Source: Murdochiella sp. Marseille-P8839
GTDB taxonomy: Bacteria; Bacillota; Clostridia; Tissierellales; Peptoniphilaceae
Length of the DNA stretch: 64,000 nucleotides
NCBI GenBank assembly: GCA_019753405.1
Contig: JAIKLF010000001.1
Span: forward strand, 252,789 to 316,788
Reading direction: 5' to 3'
The stretch's first letter is position 1, and every line of letters begins with the position of its first letter. The notes below the pieces were generated by a model. The model was not told the origin of the DNA and did no database searches. It was given only the letters and a program-made list of their open reading frames with translations. Position numbers and translations under genes: made by a program. Shown piece by piece: positions 8,416-17,203 of this stretch.

Positions 8416-8444
8416 TTGACAAATGATTTTCCCTCGCGTATAGT
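8416..8444 (+). promoter_or_regulatory. sigma-A promoter of the met T-box operon
   Basis: TTGACA at 8416-8421, a 17-base spacer and TATAGT at 8439-8444 make a near-consensus promoter. Transcription would begin near 8451, just before the T-box leader. Upstream, 8281-8415 holds no gene; the 12-mer CGTGTTCCGGAC occurs twice there, at 8292 and 8354 (62 bases apart). Confidence 0.85.
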
Positions 8445-8450
8445 ATCCAC

Positions 8451-8707
8451 AACTTCATAACAAACCAGCAGAAGAGAAGAGTACTTTCGAAAGAAGCGTT
8501 ACAGAGAAGCCCGGTAGCTGAGAAGGGCGCGTGGGAGTCGAGAGGAACATGGCCTCGGATGGGACAATTCGATCTTAGGGTTGTACGGGAACTCCCGTTA
8601 TAGAGTTAGAGTATGATTGTGCTTGAAGGTGCGCATCGTTGGATGCGAAGTAAGGTGGTACCGCGGAAATTTTTTCGTCCTTTGTCGTTGACAAGGGGCG
8701 TTTTTTA
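8451..8707 (+). promoter_or_regulatory. T-box riboswitch, methionine specifier, with terminator
   Basis: The diagnostic T-box sequence AAGGTGGTACCGCGG is at 8652-8666. An 11-bp terminator stem at 8676-8700 follows, with a T-run from 8701. In stem I, AGTA (8480-8483) is the 5' side of the specifier loop. The helix CTTTCG (8484-8489) with CGAGAG (8539-8544) closes it distally, which places the 3' loop at GAACATGG (8545-8552) with specifier codon ATG (8549-8551). Distal-loop conserved bases (AGAGAAGCCCGGTAGCTGAGA split across 8503-8523) also fit. Uncharged tRNA-Met should stabilise the antiterminator and switch on the downstream metNIQ genes. Specifier assignment is inferred from helix register and agrees with the genes. 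Confidence 0.92.
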
Positions 8708-8769
8708 ATGCCATCCGCAAAGAAGAACCGGCCGTAAAGTGCAGGCCGGAAAAGAGAAAGGAGGAACGC

Positions 8770-9774
8770 ATGATTTGTGTAGAACACGTCAGTAAACAAT
8801 TTTCCGCCGACAACGGTGTACTGCACGCTGTGCGTGATGTGTCCTTTGAAGTAAATGAAGGCGAAATTTTCGGCATTATCGGCTTAAGCGGTGCCGGAAA
8901 ATCCACACTGGTTCGGTTGTTAAACCGTCTTGAGGAGCCGACATCCGGCCGCATTACCATTGACGGGGTGAATGTGACCGATCTCAATCAGCAGGAACTG
9001 TTAACGGCTCGAAAAGACATCGGCATGATTTTTCAGTCGTTCAATCTTTTCCGACAGAAAAGCATACGCAAGAACATCGCCTATCCTATGCAGATTGCCG
9101 GTTGGAGTAAAGAAAAGACGAACGCCAGAACGGAAGAATTGTTGCAATTTATCGGCCTTGCCGATCGTGCAAACGCCTATCCGTCCGAACTCTCCGGTGG
9201 CCAACAACAGCGCGTGGCCATTGCCCGAGCGATGGCTTTGCAGCCCAAGATCCTGTTATCGGATGAAGGAACCTCGGCGCTCGATCCGAAAAACACGGCT
9301 TCCATTCTGGACCTGCTGCGCGATCTGGCCCAGACTTATAAGACGACCATCATCATGATTACGCACCAGATGGAAGTGGCAAAGGAGATATGTGATCGCA
9401 TCGCCGTGATGGCGGACGGGGAGATCGTCGAAATGGGCACGACACGGGACCTCTTCTTTCAGCCGAAGCATCCCGTAACCAAGTCGTTCATTTCCAAATT
9501 GCAGGATGCCGACGAATTCGACTTTCTGCGCAATCGCGAGTTTACCGGAGACGTCGTCAAACTCACCTATCGAAAGGAAAACATTCAGCACTCGCTGATT
9601 GCCGATGTGTTGAAACAGATTCCGGTCGGCATATCCATTCTGTCGGCGAACATTGATACGTTCCGTCAAGGTGAAATCGGCTATACAATCATTGAATTGA
9701 CGGGATCGGAGGCCGACCGAATGTGCGCCTTGGATGCCTTTCGAAAACAAGTGGATGTGGAGGTGATGAAATAA
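8770..9774 (+). CDS. metN: methionine ABC transporter ATPase MetN
   Basis: 334-aa ATPase of the methionine uptake transporter. Walker [10 protein letters not shown] is at residues 38-46, the signature LSGGQQQR near 142 and Walker [14 protein letters not shown] near 161. The C-terminal 75 residues form the NIL domain that binds methionine and inhibits transport when the cell is replete. The residue after the catalytic Glu is Gly (DEGTSALDP), where most relatives have Ala. ATG at 8770 follows AAAGGAGG. It is the first gene behind the Met T-box, and its stop overlaps the metI start by one base. Confidence 0.95.
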   Translation: MICVEHVSKQFSADNGVLHAVRDVSFEVNEGEIFGIIGLSGAGKSTLVRLLNRLEEPTSGRITIDGVNVTDLNQQELLTARKDIGMIFQSFNLFRQKSIRKNIAYPMQIAGWSKEKTNARTEELLQFIGLADRANAYPSELSGGQQQRVAIARAMALQPKILLSDEGTSALDPKNTASILDLLRDLAQTYKTTIIMITHQMEVAKEICDRIAVMADGEIVEMGTTRDLFFQPKHPVTKSFISKLQDADEFDFLRNREFTGDVVKLTYRKENIQHSLIADVLKQIPVGISILSANIDTFRQGEIGYTIIELTGSEADRMCALDAFRKQVDVEVMK

Positions 9775-10415
9775 TGACCGAAATTCTCACGCAGGCCACG
9801 CTCGAAACATTGTACATGGTCTTTTTCGGCGCCGCCTTTGCCTTTATCCTGGGCACGCCGATCGGCATTCTGCTCTATCTGACGCAAAAGGGAGGCCTGT
9901 CGGAAAAGCCCGCACTGTATCGCGTGGTGGACGCCATTGTTAATATTGCCCGATCCATCCCATACGTTATTTTGATGATTTTGCTCATCCCCGTGACGCG
10001 CGCGATCATCGGAACGGCCATCGGATCGACAGCGACGATTTTTTCTCTTGCCGCTTCGGCAGCACCGTTTTTTGCCCGTCTGGTAGAGACCGCATTGAAT
10101 GAGGTGGATGGCGGAATTTTGGAAGCCGCGAAGGCGATGGGATCCACCAATCGCCAGATCATCTTTCAGGTGTTGCTTCCGGAGGCGCTTCCGAGCCTCA
10201 TTCAAGCTATGACCACCACCATCATTAACCTTATCGGTTATACGGCCATGGCAGGCGCCCTCGGCGGCGGCGGTCTGGGCGCGGTGGCGCAACGTTACGG
10301 CTACTACCGACGTCAGGAAGATCTGCTATGGGCTTCCGTCATCGTCATCGTCGTGGTCGTGCAGCTTATTCAACTTGCGGGCAATACACTTGCCCGATCC
10401 ATAGATAAACGGTAA
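9774..10415 (+). CDS. metI: methionine ABC transporter permease MetI
   Basis: 213-aa inner-membrane permease with five or six helices. The EAA loop that docks with MetN is visible as GGILEAAKAMGSTNRQIIFQVLLPEALP (split at about residues 111-138). SIPYVILMILLIPVTR and the C-terminal GGLGAVAQRYGYYR are typical of MetI. The start ATG at 9774 overlaps the metN stop (TAATG). A longer in-frame start at 9723 would lie inside metN and is unlikely. Confidence 0.93.
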   Translation: MTEILTQATLETLYMVFFGAAFAFILGTPIGILLYLTQKGGLSEKPALYRVVDAIVNIARSIPYVILMILLIPVTRAIIGTAIGSTATIFSLAASAAPFFARLVETALNEVDGGILEAAKAMGSTNRQIIFQVLLPEALPSLIQAMTTTIINLIGYTAMAGALGGGGLGAVAQRYGYYRRQEDLLWASVIVIVVVVQLIQLAGNTLARSIDKR

Positions 10416-10506
10416 TGGAGAAGAAACAAACGAAAACGGAACGAAACGAAAGAGCACTCGGACGGCATAGTTGCTGGAAGGGCGCTGAACAAAAAAGGAG
10501 AACATC

Positions 10507-11376
10507 ATGAAAAAATCACTTTTAGCCTTGCTTTTTGCACTGACGCTTATCTTTACGGCTTGCGGAAATTCCGCTCCGAAGAATGACGAATCAAAAGAAG
10601 CGCAGAATGCTGCCCCGGAATCCTCGGTTACACAGGAAGCCTCAACCGGTACGGAACAACAGACGATTAAAATCGGCGTCAGCCCGGTTCCGCATGCGGA
10701 AATCGTGGAAGCGGTGAAAGATAATCTTGCTAAGCGCGGAATTAACCTGGAAATCGTCACGTTTGATGACTACGTCATTCCTAACCAGGCGCTTGCAAGT
10801 GGCGAAATCGACGCCAACTTCTTCCAACACCTGCCGTATCTGGATGCCTTCAAGAAAGAAAACAACCTTAAACTGGTCAGCATCGGCGCCATCCATCTGG
10901 AACCGCTGGCGGCGTATTCCGCAAAATACAAATCATTGGAAGAACTGCCGGAAGGCGCTAAGGTTCTTATTCCGAACGATGTGTCCAACGGTGCGCGTGC
11001 GCTGCTTTTGCTGGCAAAACACAATCTCATCAAATTGGATGATCCGACCAACATCAACGTCACCGAAGCCAATATCACGGAAAACCCCAAGAAGTTGACT
11101 TTCGTTCCCATGGAAGCGGCCGCTCTGGCGCGCACTTATCAGGATGCGGATCTCGCGTTGATCAACTCCAATTATGCGCTGGAAGAAAACCTCAATCCGA
11201 TTAAAGACAATCTGGTGATCGAAGACAAAGACAGCCCCTATGCCAATATTATTGCCGTTCGTGAAGGGGAAGAGAACGAAGAGAAATTCAAGATTCTGAT
11301 GGAAGAATTGCAGTCCGAGACCGTGAAGAAGTTCATCAACGATAAGTACCAGGGTGCGATCGTTCCGGCATTCTAG
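10507..11376 (+). CDS. metQ: methionine-binding lipoprotein MetQ (NlpA family)
   Basis: 289-aa extracellular substrate-binding lipoprotein. The signal peptide ends in a lipobox FTAC (lipidated Cys about residue 19), followed by a Ser/Glu-rich tether to about residue 50. The mature domain has the NlpA-family pattern: IKIGVSPVPHAEIVE, NFFQHLPYLDAF, and ADLALINSNYALE near the end. It captures methionine for MetNI. The gap of about 90 bases from metI has no promoter I can defend, so it is probably cotranscribed; an intrinsic terminator follows. Confidence 0.95.
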   Translation: MKKSLLALLFALTLIFTACGNSAPKNDESKEAQNAAPESSVTQEASTGTEQQTIKIGVSPVPHAEIVEAVKDNLAKRGINLEIVTFDDYVIPNQALASGEIDANFFQHLPYLDAFKKENNLKLVSIGAIHLEPLAAYSAKYKSLEELPEGAKVLIPNDVSNGARALLLLAKHNLIKLDDPTNINVTEANITENPKKLTFVPMEAAALARTYQDADLALINSNYALEENLNPIKDNLVIEDKDSPYANIIAVREGEENEEKFKILMEELQSETVKKFINDKYQGAIVPAF

Positions 11377-11404
11377 AGCAATCACTTTCATATCAAAACA
11401 AAAA

Positions 11405-11431
11405 GGCGGTCGCATGAGCGACCGCCTTTTT
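11405..11431 (+). terminator. intrinsic terminator after metQ
   Basis: Perfect 9-bp stem GGCGGTCGC / GCGACCGCC with loop ATGA and a following T5 run. Confidence 0.93.
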
Positions 11432-11488
11432 CTGTAAGCTCCGGAAAACACCCTTTACATTCGGCATTCTTCTCATTATGCTGAACAG

Positions 11489-11494
11489 TATAAT
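11489..11494 (+). promoter_or_regulatory. -10 box for ridA
   Basis: A perfect TATAAT lies 37 bases before the ridA start. No good -35 is seen at 16-18 bases upstream, so the assignment is tentative. Confidence 0.4.
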
Positions 11495-11530
11495 ACAGAA
11501 CATATGCAAACACGAAGAGAGGAGAGTGTA

Positions 11531-11899
11531 ATGAAAGTCGTCGACACGAAAAAAGCGCCGGGAGCCATCGGCCCCTATGCGCAGGCACAAATTACCGGAA
11601 ATCTGGTATATACTTCGGGACAGCTGCCGGTCAATCCGGAAACCGGCGAGATGCCCAAGACGATTGAAGAGCAGACAAAACAGAGCTGCGAGAACGTAAA
11701 AGCAATTTTGGAAGCCGCGGGAACGGATATGACGCACGTGGTGAAGACCCTTTGTTTCCTTGCTGACATCAATGATTTTGCCGCCTTTAATGCGGTGTAC
11801 GCGGACTATTTCACGAATACACCGGCCAGAAGTTGCATCGCTGTGAAAGATATTCCCAAAGGAGCTCTTTGCGAGATTGAGGTTATTGCAGAGATTTAA
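11531..11899 (+). CDS. ridA: RidA-family enamine/imine deaminase
   Basis: 122-aa RidA/YjgF/UK114-family protein. Members hydrolyse reactive 2-aminoacrylate and similar enamines released by PLP enzymes such as threonine and serine dehydratases. The family pattern is clear: PGAIGPYAQA at the start, GNLVYTSGQLPVNPETG, and near the C-terminus PARSCIAVKDIPKGALCEIE with the catalytic Arg and the Glu that hold the substrate. The ATG at 11531 follows GAGGAGAG; an ATG nine codons upstream overlaps that site and is less likely. It is a single-gene unit. Confidence 0.93.
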   Translation: MKVVDTKKAPGAIGPYAQAQITGNLVYTSGQLPVNPETGEMPKTIEEQTKQSCENVKAILEAAGTDMTHVVKTLCFLADINDFAAFNAVYADYFTNTPARSCIAVKDIPKGALCEIEVIAEI

Positions 11900-11949
11900 G
11901 GATGATTGAGGTCATCGCGGAGATTGAAGCGTAATGTACAAAAATGGAA

Positions 11950-11981
11950 AGCGGTCGAACACCTATTGGTGGTCGGCCGCT
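11950..11981 (-). terminator. terminator hairpin at the end of the dCMP deaminase gene
   Basis: A 14-bp imperfect stem (AGCGGCCGACCACC / GGTGTTCGACCGCT on the minus strand) with loop AATA includes the deaminase stop codon. It is followed on the minus strand by TTCCATTTTTG. It could also stop ridA transcription on the plus strand, where the T-run is poorer. Confidence 0.65.
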
Positions 11982-12418
11982 TCGTCGTTTTCATCTTTCA
12001 GCTGTTCATACGGAATATGGTTGCGCTCAAGAAGTTCCAGGGCATAGTCGTCCATGCGATAGCCTTCCCGATAGTAGATTTTTCGAATCCCTGCCTGAAT
12101 CAGTGATTTCGTGCAGTTGAGGCACGGAAAGTGCGTTACATAACAGGTGCAGCCATTGACCGAAATGCCTGACTTGGCGCAATAGAGAAGGGCGTTCATT
12201 TCAGCATGAATGGTTGCAATGCAATGGCCGTCGCGCATGGTGTGACCGATTTCGTCACAGTGTGGATTGCCAGCAACAGAGCCGTTGTATCCGGTGGAGA
12301 CGATACGATGCTCCGCGTTTACAAGCACACAGCCCACGTAGGCGCGATCGCAGGTGCCGCGTTCCGCCACCGTGAGTGCCATTTCCATAAAGTATTGGTT
12401 CCAGCTTTTGCGTGCCAT
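11963..12418 (-). CDS. deoxycytidylate (dCMP) deaminase, ComEB family
   Basis: 151-aa zinc-dependent deaminase. Zinc ligands and the catalytic Glu are in HAEMNALLYCA and PCLNCTKSLI, the classic HAE...PCxxC arrangement. The extra GNPHCDEIGH loop is typical of dCMP deaminases, which make dUMP for thymidylate synthesis and in Bacillus correspond to ComEB. The start at 12418 follows GGAGGAAGAT. An open frame extends 48 codons further upstream without a site. It is divergent from the 5-formyl-THF cyclo-ligase gene, which also belongs to folate/thymidylate metabolism. Confidence 0.92.
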   Translation of the reverse strand: MARKSWNQYFMEMALTVAERGTCDRAYVGCVLVNAEHRIVSTGYNGSVAGNPHCDEIGHTMRDGHCIATIHAEMNALLYCAKSGISVNGCTCYVTHFPCLNCTKSLIQAGIRKIYYREGYRMDDYALELLERNHIPYEQLKDENDEAADHQ

Positions 12419-12494
12419 ATCTTCCTCCTTATCGCATGTCTGTGCTACCATTTTAACATGAGATGTATCATACTTCGGAAAAAAGGAGAAGCGC

Positions 12495-13088
12495 ATGAAC
12501 GATATGCATTCCGCCCCTTCCCGGGCAAAAGAAGAAAAGAAGGCCTTTCGTGAGGAAATCAAAAATCGCTGGAAGGCTCTGGAAGAAACCTATCTGCAAG
12601 AAGCCAGCAAGACCATTTGCGACGCTATCCGGCAATTGCCGGAATATAAAAAGGCACAGACCGTTTTTTGCTTCGTGTCCATGGAACGTGAGTTGAATAC
12701 GTCGACCTTGTTAAATGCCATTCTTACGGATGGTAAAACTCTCGTGGTTCCGCGTGTTCTCGCGATGGGGAAGATGGCACTTCATCCCATTACTTCATTA
12801 GATACGTTGAGGAAAAGCCGCTTCGGCATTCCGGAACCGGCGGAAGATACCCCCACGGTATCGCCGGAAGACGTGGATTTTACTGTTGTGCCCTGTCTCA
12901 GTGCAACGCTTGCGGGCGCACGTCTGGGACGCGGCGGCGGCTTTTATGATCGTTTTTTAGCTGAATATTCCGGCAAAACAGCGTTGGTCTGTTTCCATCA
13001 ATTGCTTTCCGAGAGCGTGCCCATGGATCCCTGGGATGTACCGCTTCCCATTGTCGTGACGGAAAAGGGGATTTGGCGCACGAAATAG
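12495..13088 (+). CDS. 5-formyltetrahydrofolate cyclo-ligase
   Basis: 197-aa enzyme that uses ATP to turn 5-formyl-THF into 5,10-methenyl-THF in folate recycling. The family C-terminal signature LGRGGGFYDRFLAE is present, and TVVPCLSATLAGARLGRGGG precedes it. The central SRFGIPEP motif is intact. Length is normal for the YgfA/MTHFS family. ATG at 12495 follows AAAAAAGGAGAAGCGC. It is monocistronic and followed by a terminator-like hairpin. Confidence 0.92.
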   Translation: MNDMHSAPSRAKEEKKAFREEIKNRWKALEETYLQEASKTICDAIRQLPEYKKAQTVFCFVSMERELNTSTLLNAILTDGKTLVVPRVLAMGKMALHPITSLDTLRKSRFGIPEPAEDTPTVSPEDVDFTVVPCLSATLAGARLGRGGGFYDRFLAEYSGKTALVCFHQLLSESVPMDPWDVPLPIVVTEKGIWRTK

Positions 13089-13114
13089 AGGCGCAATAGA
13101 TACATTTGCGTTAT

Positions 13115-13166
13115 GGGAGGGAATGCCGTCTCTGCATTAGGCAGGACGTCTCCCCTCCTTTTTATA
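13115..13166 (+). terminator. terminator-like hairpin after the cyclo-ligase gene
   Basis: GGGAGG at 13115 pairs with a CCTCC arm ending near 13158; an inner GCCGTCT/AGGACGT-like stem is imperfect. A T5 run follows immediately. Confidence 0.6.
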
Positions 13167-13188
13167 TCTTTTTCTTACTTAGACTTAA

Positions 13189-13207
13189 TGGAAACGTTTT
13201 AGCGTTT
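13189..13207 (+). promoter_or_regulatory. cre-like operator before the GDPD-ABC operon
   Basis: TGGAAACGTTTTAG at 13189-13202 matches 12 of 14 positions of the CcpA cre pattern TGNAARCGNWWWCA. It overlaps a second inverted repeat, AAACG-N6-CGTTT (13192-13207). A perfect TATAAT at 13254-13259 downstream is a possible -10, but its -35 is unclear. Catabolite control of an uptake operon would make sense; this is inference. Confidence 0.4.
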
Positions 13208-13291
13208 ATCTCCAATTTACAAGCATCAAGACGTGCCCTTTACATCCCTCTTTTATAATGGCGAACAGATTGTGAAGAAGGGGGAGAGTTC

Positions 13292-14050
13292 ATGGATATT
13301 ACAGCTCATGCCGGAATGGACGGCACAATGCCGAATACAAGAGAAAATCTTCTTTCTGCTTTATATTCGCAGGCGGATACGATTGAGATTGATGTTCGCC
13401 GCGATAAGCACGGTATTCTCTATCTCCATCATGATCCGTTGATTTCAACAGTATCGGAAGGTGAAAAAGATATGTTGTTAACGCTGGATGAGGCATTTGA
13501 TCTTGTTTTACGATTCGTAGACAAGAAAGTGAATTGTGACTTAAAAGAATCTGCACTGGAAGAATCCGTTCATTCGCTCGCAGTGCACTACGATATGCAG
13601 CATCGTCTTTTATACACCGGAACCGTGGATTTTCCCGCACACGAGGAACCGTGGCAAAGGGATGTTCAAGTGTATTTTAATTGGGAACGTCTTCAAAAGT
13701 ATTGTCCAAACTATACCGGCCTTACCGACGAGGAAAATCTTTGGAACGCCGCAGAAGAATTGTGGCGAAAAAAGCCGAAGGGCCTTGTCGGATGGAATAT
13801 GGAATGGCACTGGTATGTTAAAAATCGCGAACGGTTTGTCGTTCGGCGCTATCCGCTCTCTCTTTGGACGGTTGATGACGAATCGGCTTTAAACACACTG
13901 CTTAAGGAGAAAGACGCAAAAATACAGAGTATCACGACTCGAAAGGTTCACTTGGCGGAACAGGTGAAGGAAAAACTTCTTGCGGCTACGTTCGACAAAG
14001 AGACAAAAAAGACAGTTGCGGTGGCCGGGAAAGGTGAGGCTCAGTCATGA
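13292..14050 (+). CDS. glycerophosphodiester phosphodiesterase-like protein
   Basis: 252-aa protein of the GDPD TIM-barrel family. Catalytic-site segments are in order: HAGMDGTMPNTRENLLSAL (residues 6-24; HAG replaces the usual HRG), TIEIDVRRDKHG (metal-binding Glu and Asp), then LYLHHDPLI (second catalytic His). No signal peptide is present, so it acts inside the cell. The family splits glycerophosphodiesters to glycerol-3-phosphate and an alcohol. It is the first gene of a seven-gene ABC-transport operon and overlaps the next gene by 4 bases, like ugpQ with ugpBAEC. The ATG follows AAGGGGGAGAG. Confidence 0.83.
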   Translation: MDITAHAGMDGTMPNTRENLLSALYSQADTIEIDVRRDKHGILYLHHDPLISTVSEGEKDMLLTLDEAFDLVLRFVDKKVNCDLKESALEESVHSLAVHYDMQHRLLYTGTVDFPAHEEPWQRDVQVYFNWERLQKYCPNYTGLTDEENLWNAAEELWRKKPKGLVGWNMEWHWYVKNRERFVVRRYPLSLWTVDDESALNTLLKEKDAKIQSITTRKVHLAEQVKEKLLAATFDKETKKTVAVAGKGEAQS

Positions 14051-14865
14051 AACGTTTTTACCATCAAGTGGGGAAAAGAGGGATATTGCATGTTCTTTTG
14101 TTCATCCTTTTCCTTCTTTTCTTTTTTCTGCCGTTAATGCATTTGATCATGCTTTCTTTTTCTGATGTATATGAGGCGCCTGCTCTTTTTCCACAAAAAT
14201 TCGGCATCAAATGGTGGCAATTCGTTTTTGGACAAGATGTGTTGCTTTCGTCGATGGGATGCTCTCTGCTGTTGGCTATCACGAGTACCGTTGTATCGTT
14301 GCTGATTTGTCTTCCTGCATCTTATGCGTTGGCGCGCTTCGAATTTAAAGGAAGAGGACTGTTCATGTTCACCTTTCTCCTCTCCAATGCGTTTCCGAAA
14401 ATGGGATTATACACCTCCATCGGCGTATTGTTTTACCAACTAAATCTGATGGGTACGTTTTTTGGCGTCGTGCTCATCCACGTATTGAATACGCTCATGT
14501 ATATGACGATGCTTCCGGTCTCTTCGTTCCGGGATGTACACATTCAGCAAGAAGAAGCCGCACGCGATGCGGGAGCCAGTCCACTCAGAACATTCTTTTC
14601 CGTTACACTTCCCATGGCTCTTCCGGGCATCATCGTCGCGACGCTGTTCACCTTTTTAGGCTCTTTACAAGAAGATCAAGGAACCCTCGTTATCGGCTTT
14701 CCTCAGATTAAAACCGTTACCTCTCAACTCTACGGAATCATCATGGAATATCCGACGACGGCCGGTCCTGTGCTATCGGTGCTGCTGATGGTCCCGACGA
14801 TCATCATATTGGTACTACTGCGCCGTTACCAAAGGAAATCCGGAACCAAGCTGACGATTCAATAG
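14047..14865 (+). CDS. ABC transporter permease (MalG/UgpE type)
   Basis: 272-aa permease with six predicted helices. The EAA cytoplasmic loop is EEAARDAGASPLRTFFSVTLPMALPG (about residues 175-200), and the N-terminal LPLMHLIMLSFSDVYEAP resembles CUT1-family MalG/UgpE proteins. It starts with an ATGA overlap to the GDPD gene and is followed 8 bases later by the ATPase gene. Pairs with the other permease at 17204. Confidence 0.88.
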   Translation: MKRFYHQVGKRGILHVLLFILFLLFFFLPLMHLIMLSFSDVYEAPALFPQKFGIKWWQFVFGQDVLLSSMGCSLLLAITSTVVSLLICLPASYALARFEFKGRGLFMFTFLLSNAFPKMGLYTSIGVLFYQLNLMGTFFGVVLIHVLNTLMYMTMLPVSSFRDVHIQQEEAARDAGASPLRTFFSVTLPMALPGIIVATLFTFLGSLQEDQGTLVIGFPQIKTVTSQLYGIIMEYPTTAGPVLSVLLMVPTIIILVLLRRYQRKSGTKLTIQ

Positions 14866-14873
14866 GAGGAAGT

Positions 14874-15977
14874 ATGCAGACACGTGAAAAATTGCAACTG
14901 ATCGATATGTCGAAAAAGTATCCGAACGGGGATGGCGTGGAACATATCGATATGACTGTGAATACGGGTGAATTATTTACCATGCTGGGACCGTCCGGAT
15001 GTGGAAAATCCACGATTTTGCGCGCGATTGGCGGTTTTACTCCGGTAACCGGCGGGAAAATTGAAATAGATGGCACATGTGTTAACGATATGCCGCCCGA
15101 AAAACGCCCGACGTCTATGGTTTTCCAGAACTATAATTTGTGGCCTCATATGAGCGTTTATGAAAATCTTGCGTTCGGACTCAAACTGCGAAAAATGCCG
15201 AAAGAACAGATTACCTCTGAGGTAGAACGAGGGCTAAAGTTGGTTCGTATGGATGGCTTTGATACGCAATATCCCGACCAGCTTTCGGGTGGGCAACAAC
15301 AGCGTGTAGCGATTGCGCGATCCATCCTGCTTAAACCTTCCGTTTTACTCTTGGACGAGCCGTTTTCCGCTTTGGATGCTAAAATTCGGCAGCAAATGCG
15401 TCATGAGCTCAAAACCATTCAACGCAAAATTGATACGACCGTCATTTTCGTCACCCATGATCAAGAAGAAGCGATGATTCTTTCGGATCGCGTCGCCGTT
15501 ATGAACAAAGGGAAAATCGCACAGATCGGAAGACCGGAAGAAATTTATGATCATCCCGTCAATCGCTTCGTTGCAAGCTTTATCGGCGACATGAACTTCA
15601 TTGGGCAGGAAAATGGAGAAGAATGGGCGATACGTCCGGAAGATTTGCTTCTTACACCGACAGATCGAGAAGAGGCAAAATGGATGGGAACGGTCGTTTC
15701 TGTCGTCGTGTTAGGGCGTTCCTATGAAATAAAGGTGCAGGTAGGGGACCAAGAAATGACCTCGAATTCCCCTCGAATGGAAGGACATATGCTCCGCCCC
15801 GGCCAGCGGGTTAAGCTGGGATTTCGGCGGCATTTGGTGTTCAAAGAAGATGGTTCGGAGGCGCTCGCTTATGAAGAGAATGGGCGCTTATCCCAAGAAG
15901 AAAAAATCCCGACGACGAAGACGCCTCATTCCTTTCCTGAGCCCGGAATTTTCGCGCCGGTATCGATAGAACAATAA
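14874..15977 (+). CDS. ABC transporter ATPase (UgpC/PotA type)
   Basis: 367-aa ATPase. Walker A GPSGCGKST (about 40-48), Q-loop FQNYNLWPHM, signature LSGGQQQR, Walker B VLLLDEPFSALDA and H-loop FVTHDQEE are all intact. The C-terminal 120 residues form a TOBE-like regulatory domain (EWAIRPEDLLL). It energises the flanking permeases. A second AGGAGGAAGT ribosome-binding site precedes the ATG at 14874. Confidence 0.92.
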   Translation: MQTREKLQLIDMSKKYPNGDGVEHIDMTVNTGELFTMLGPSGCGKSTILRAIGGFTPVTGGKIEIDGTCVNDMPPEKRPTSMVFQNYNLWPHMSVYENLAFGLKLRKMPKEQITSEVERGLKLVRMDGFDTQYPDQLSGGQQQRVAIARSILLKPSVLLLDEPFSALDAKIRQQMRHELKTIQRKIDTTVIFVTHDQEEAMILSDRVAVMNKGKIAQIGRPEEIYDHPVNRFVASFIGDMNFIGQENGEEWAIRPEDLLLTPTDREEAKWMGTVVSVVVLGRSYEIKVQVGDQEMTSNSPRMEGHMLRPGQRVKLGFRRHLVFKEDGSEALAYEENGRLSQEEKIPTTKTPHSFPEPGIFAPVSIEQ

Positions 15978-16010
15978 ACAGAAGGAATGAATACTATTAA
16001 GGAGGATGCA

Positions 16011-17195
16011 ATGAAAAACACTAAATCAAAGTGGAGAAGCGTTTTGACGCCCCTGTTTTTGTTCGTATTGCTGTTTACGATTACAGCTTGTGGCGGTCAA
16101 AACAAAAGCGGGGAAAAAGCCGCCGGTACGGATGGGAAAAAGACGGTGACCGTTTGGGCAAGCGGTTCAGACAATGTTCGCGTGCAATTTGATGAACAGA
16201 TCAAAACCTTTAATGCTGCCCAAGACAAGTACGAAGCGAAATTGGAATTTATCACGTCCGGCACAGGTGCACAAAGCTTGATGGATAAAATTATTGCGGC
16301 AAAAAAAGCCGGAAAAGCCAACACCGACTTTGATGTCGTAGAAATGGGTGGTGAGGAAATTAAAAACTACCTGAAGGAGGGGGGAGAAGACCTGTTTATC
16401 CCCTTGGATGACAAGCAATTGACCAACAAATCAGAGTTGCAATTTGAAGCGCCCACGAATACGGACAAATTCATTCCGTATCGCGGTACGACGGTCGTTC
16501 TGGCTTATAACAGCGAAAAAGTGGCAAATCCACCGAAAACGGCAAAGGAATTATACGATTGGATTAAGGCAAATCCGGGACGTTTTGCCTATAACACACC
16601 CGATTCCGGCGGAGCTGGCGGTTCGTTTGTGGTGACAAGTGTGTACAATTTCCTTGATAAAGAAGCGCTGAATTCTACCGACTCGGAAATGGCAAAACAA
16701 TGGGACAAGGGTTTCGCCTTGCTTAAAGACCTGCACAGTTCCCTTTATCAATCGTCCGGAAAAGTTGTCTATCCGAACAAGAATCAAGGCGCTCTGGATC
16801 TTTTGTCCAGTGGAGAAATTGATATGACGCCTATGTGGGCAGACATGCTTCTGTCGGGAAAGAAAAAGGGAACCGTTCCGGCTTCCATTCAAATGGCGCA
16901 GATCGATCCGGCATTTACCGGAAATGTGGTTGTACTGGGTATCCCCTCGATGTCCCAAAATCAGGAAGGAGCCCATGCGTTTCTTAACTATATGATTAGT
17001 GCGCAGGCACAGAATATTGCCTTGGACAGTATGGCGGCGATTCCGGTGATTGATTTTGCAAAACTGGATCCGAATCTTTTGGAAGCAATAAAGGGTTTGC
17101 AAATCAAGGAGTTTCGTGCCAGCAACATCGGCTCCGACTTGAGCAAGGCGTTAAATGACCGTTGGACACGAGAGATTTCTGTCTTGTCTAAATAG
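16011..17195 (+). CDS. extracellular solute-binding lipoprotein
   Basis: 394-aa binding protein for the ABC transporter. A hydrophobic signal peptide ends in lipobox ITAC (Cys near residue 24). The mature protein starts with KTVTVWASGSDNVRVQFDEQ, the opening strand of family-1 binding proteins, and has typical GALDLLSSGEIDMTPMW and EGAHAFLNYM segments. ATG at 16011 follows AAGGAGGATGC; an upstream in-frame ATG at 15987 has no such site. Ligand unknown; the neighbouring phosphodiesterases point to a phosphodiester or phosphate-ester compound. Confidence 0.88.
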   Translation: MKNTKSKWRSVLTPLFLFVLLFTITACGGQNKSGEKAAGTDGKKTVTVWASGSDNVRVQFDEQIKTFNAAQDKYEAKLEFITSGTGAQSLMDKIIAAKKAGKANTDFDVVEMGGEEIKNYLKEGGEDLFIPLDDKQLTNKSELQFEAPTNTDKFIPYRGTTVVLAYNSEKVANPPKTAKELYDWIKANPGRFAYNTPDSGGAGGSFVVTSVYNFLDKEALNSTDSEMAKQWDKGFALLKDLHSSLYQSSGKVVYPNKNQGALDLLSSGEIDMTPMWADMLLSGKKKGTVPASIQMAQIDPAFTGNVVVLGIPSMSQNQEGAHAFLNYMISAQAQNIALDSMAAIPVIDFAKLDPNLLEAIKGLQIKEFRASNIGSDLSKALNDRWTREISVLSK

Positions 17196-17203
17196 GGGGA
17201 TGT

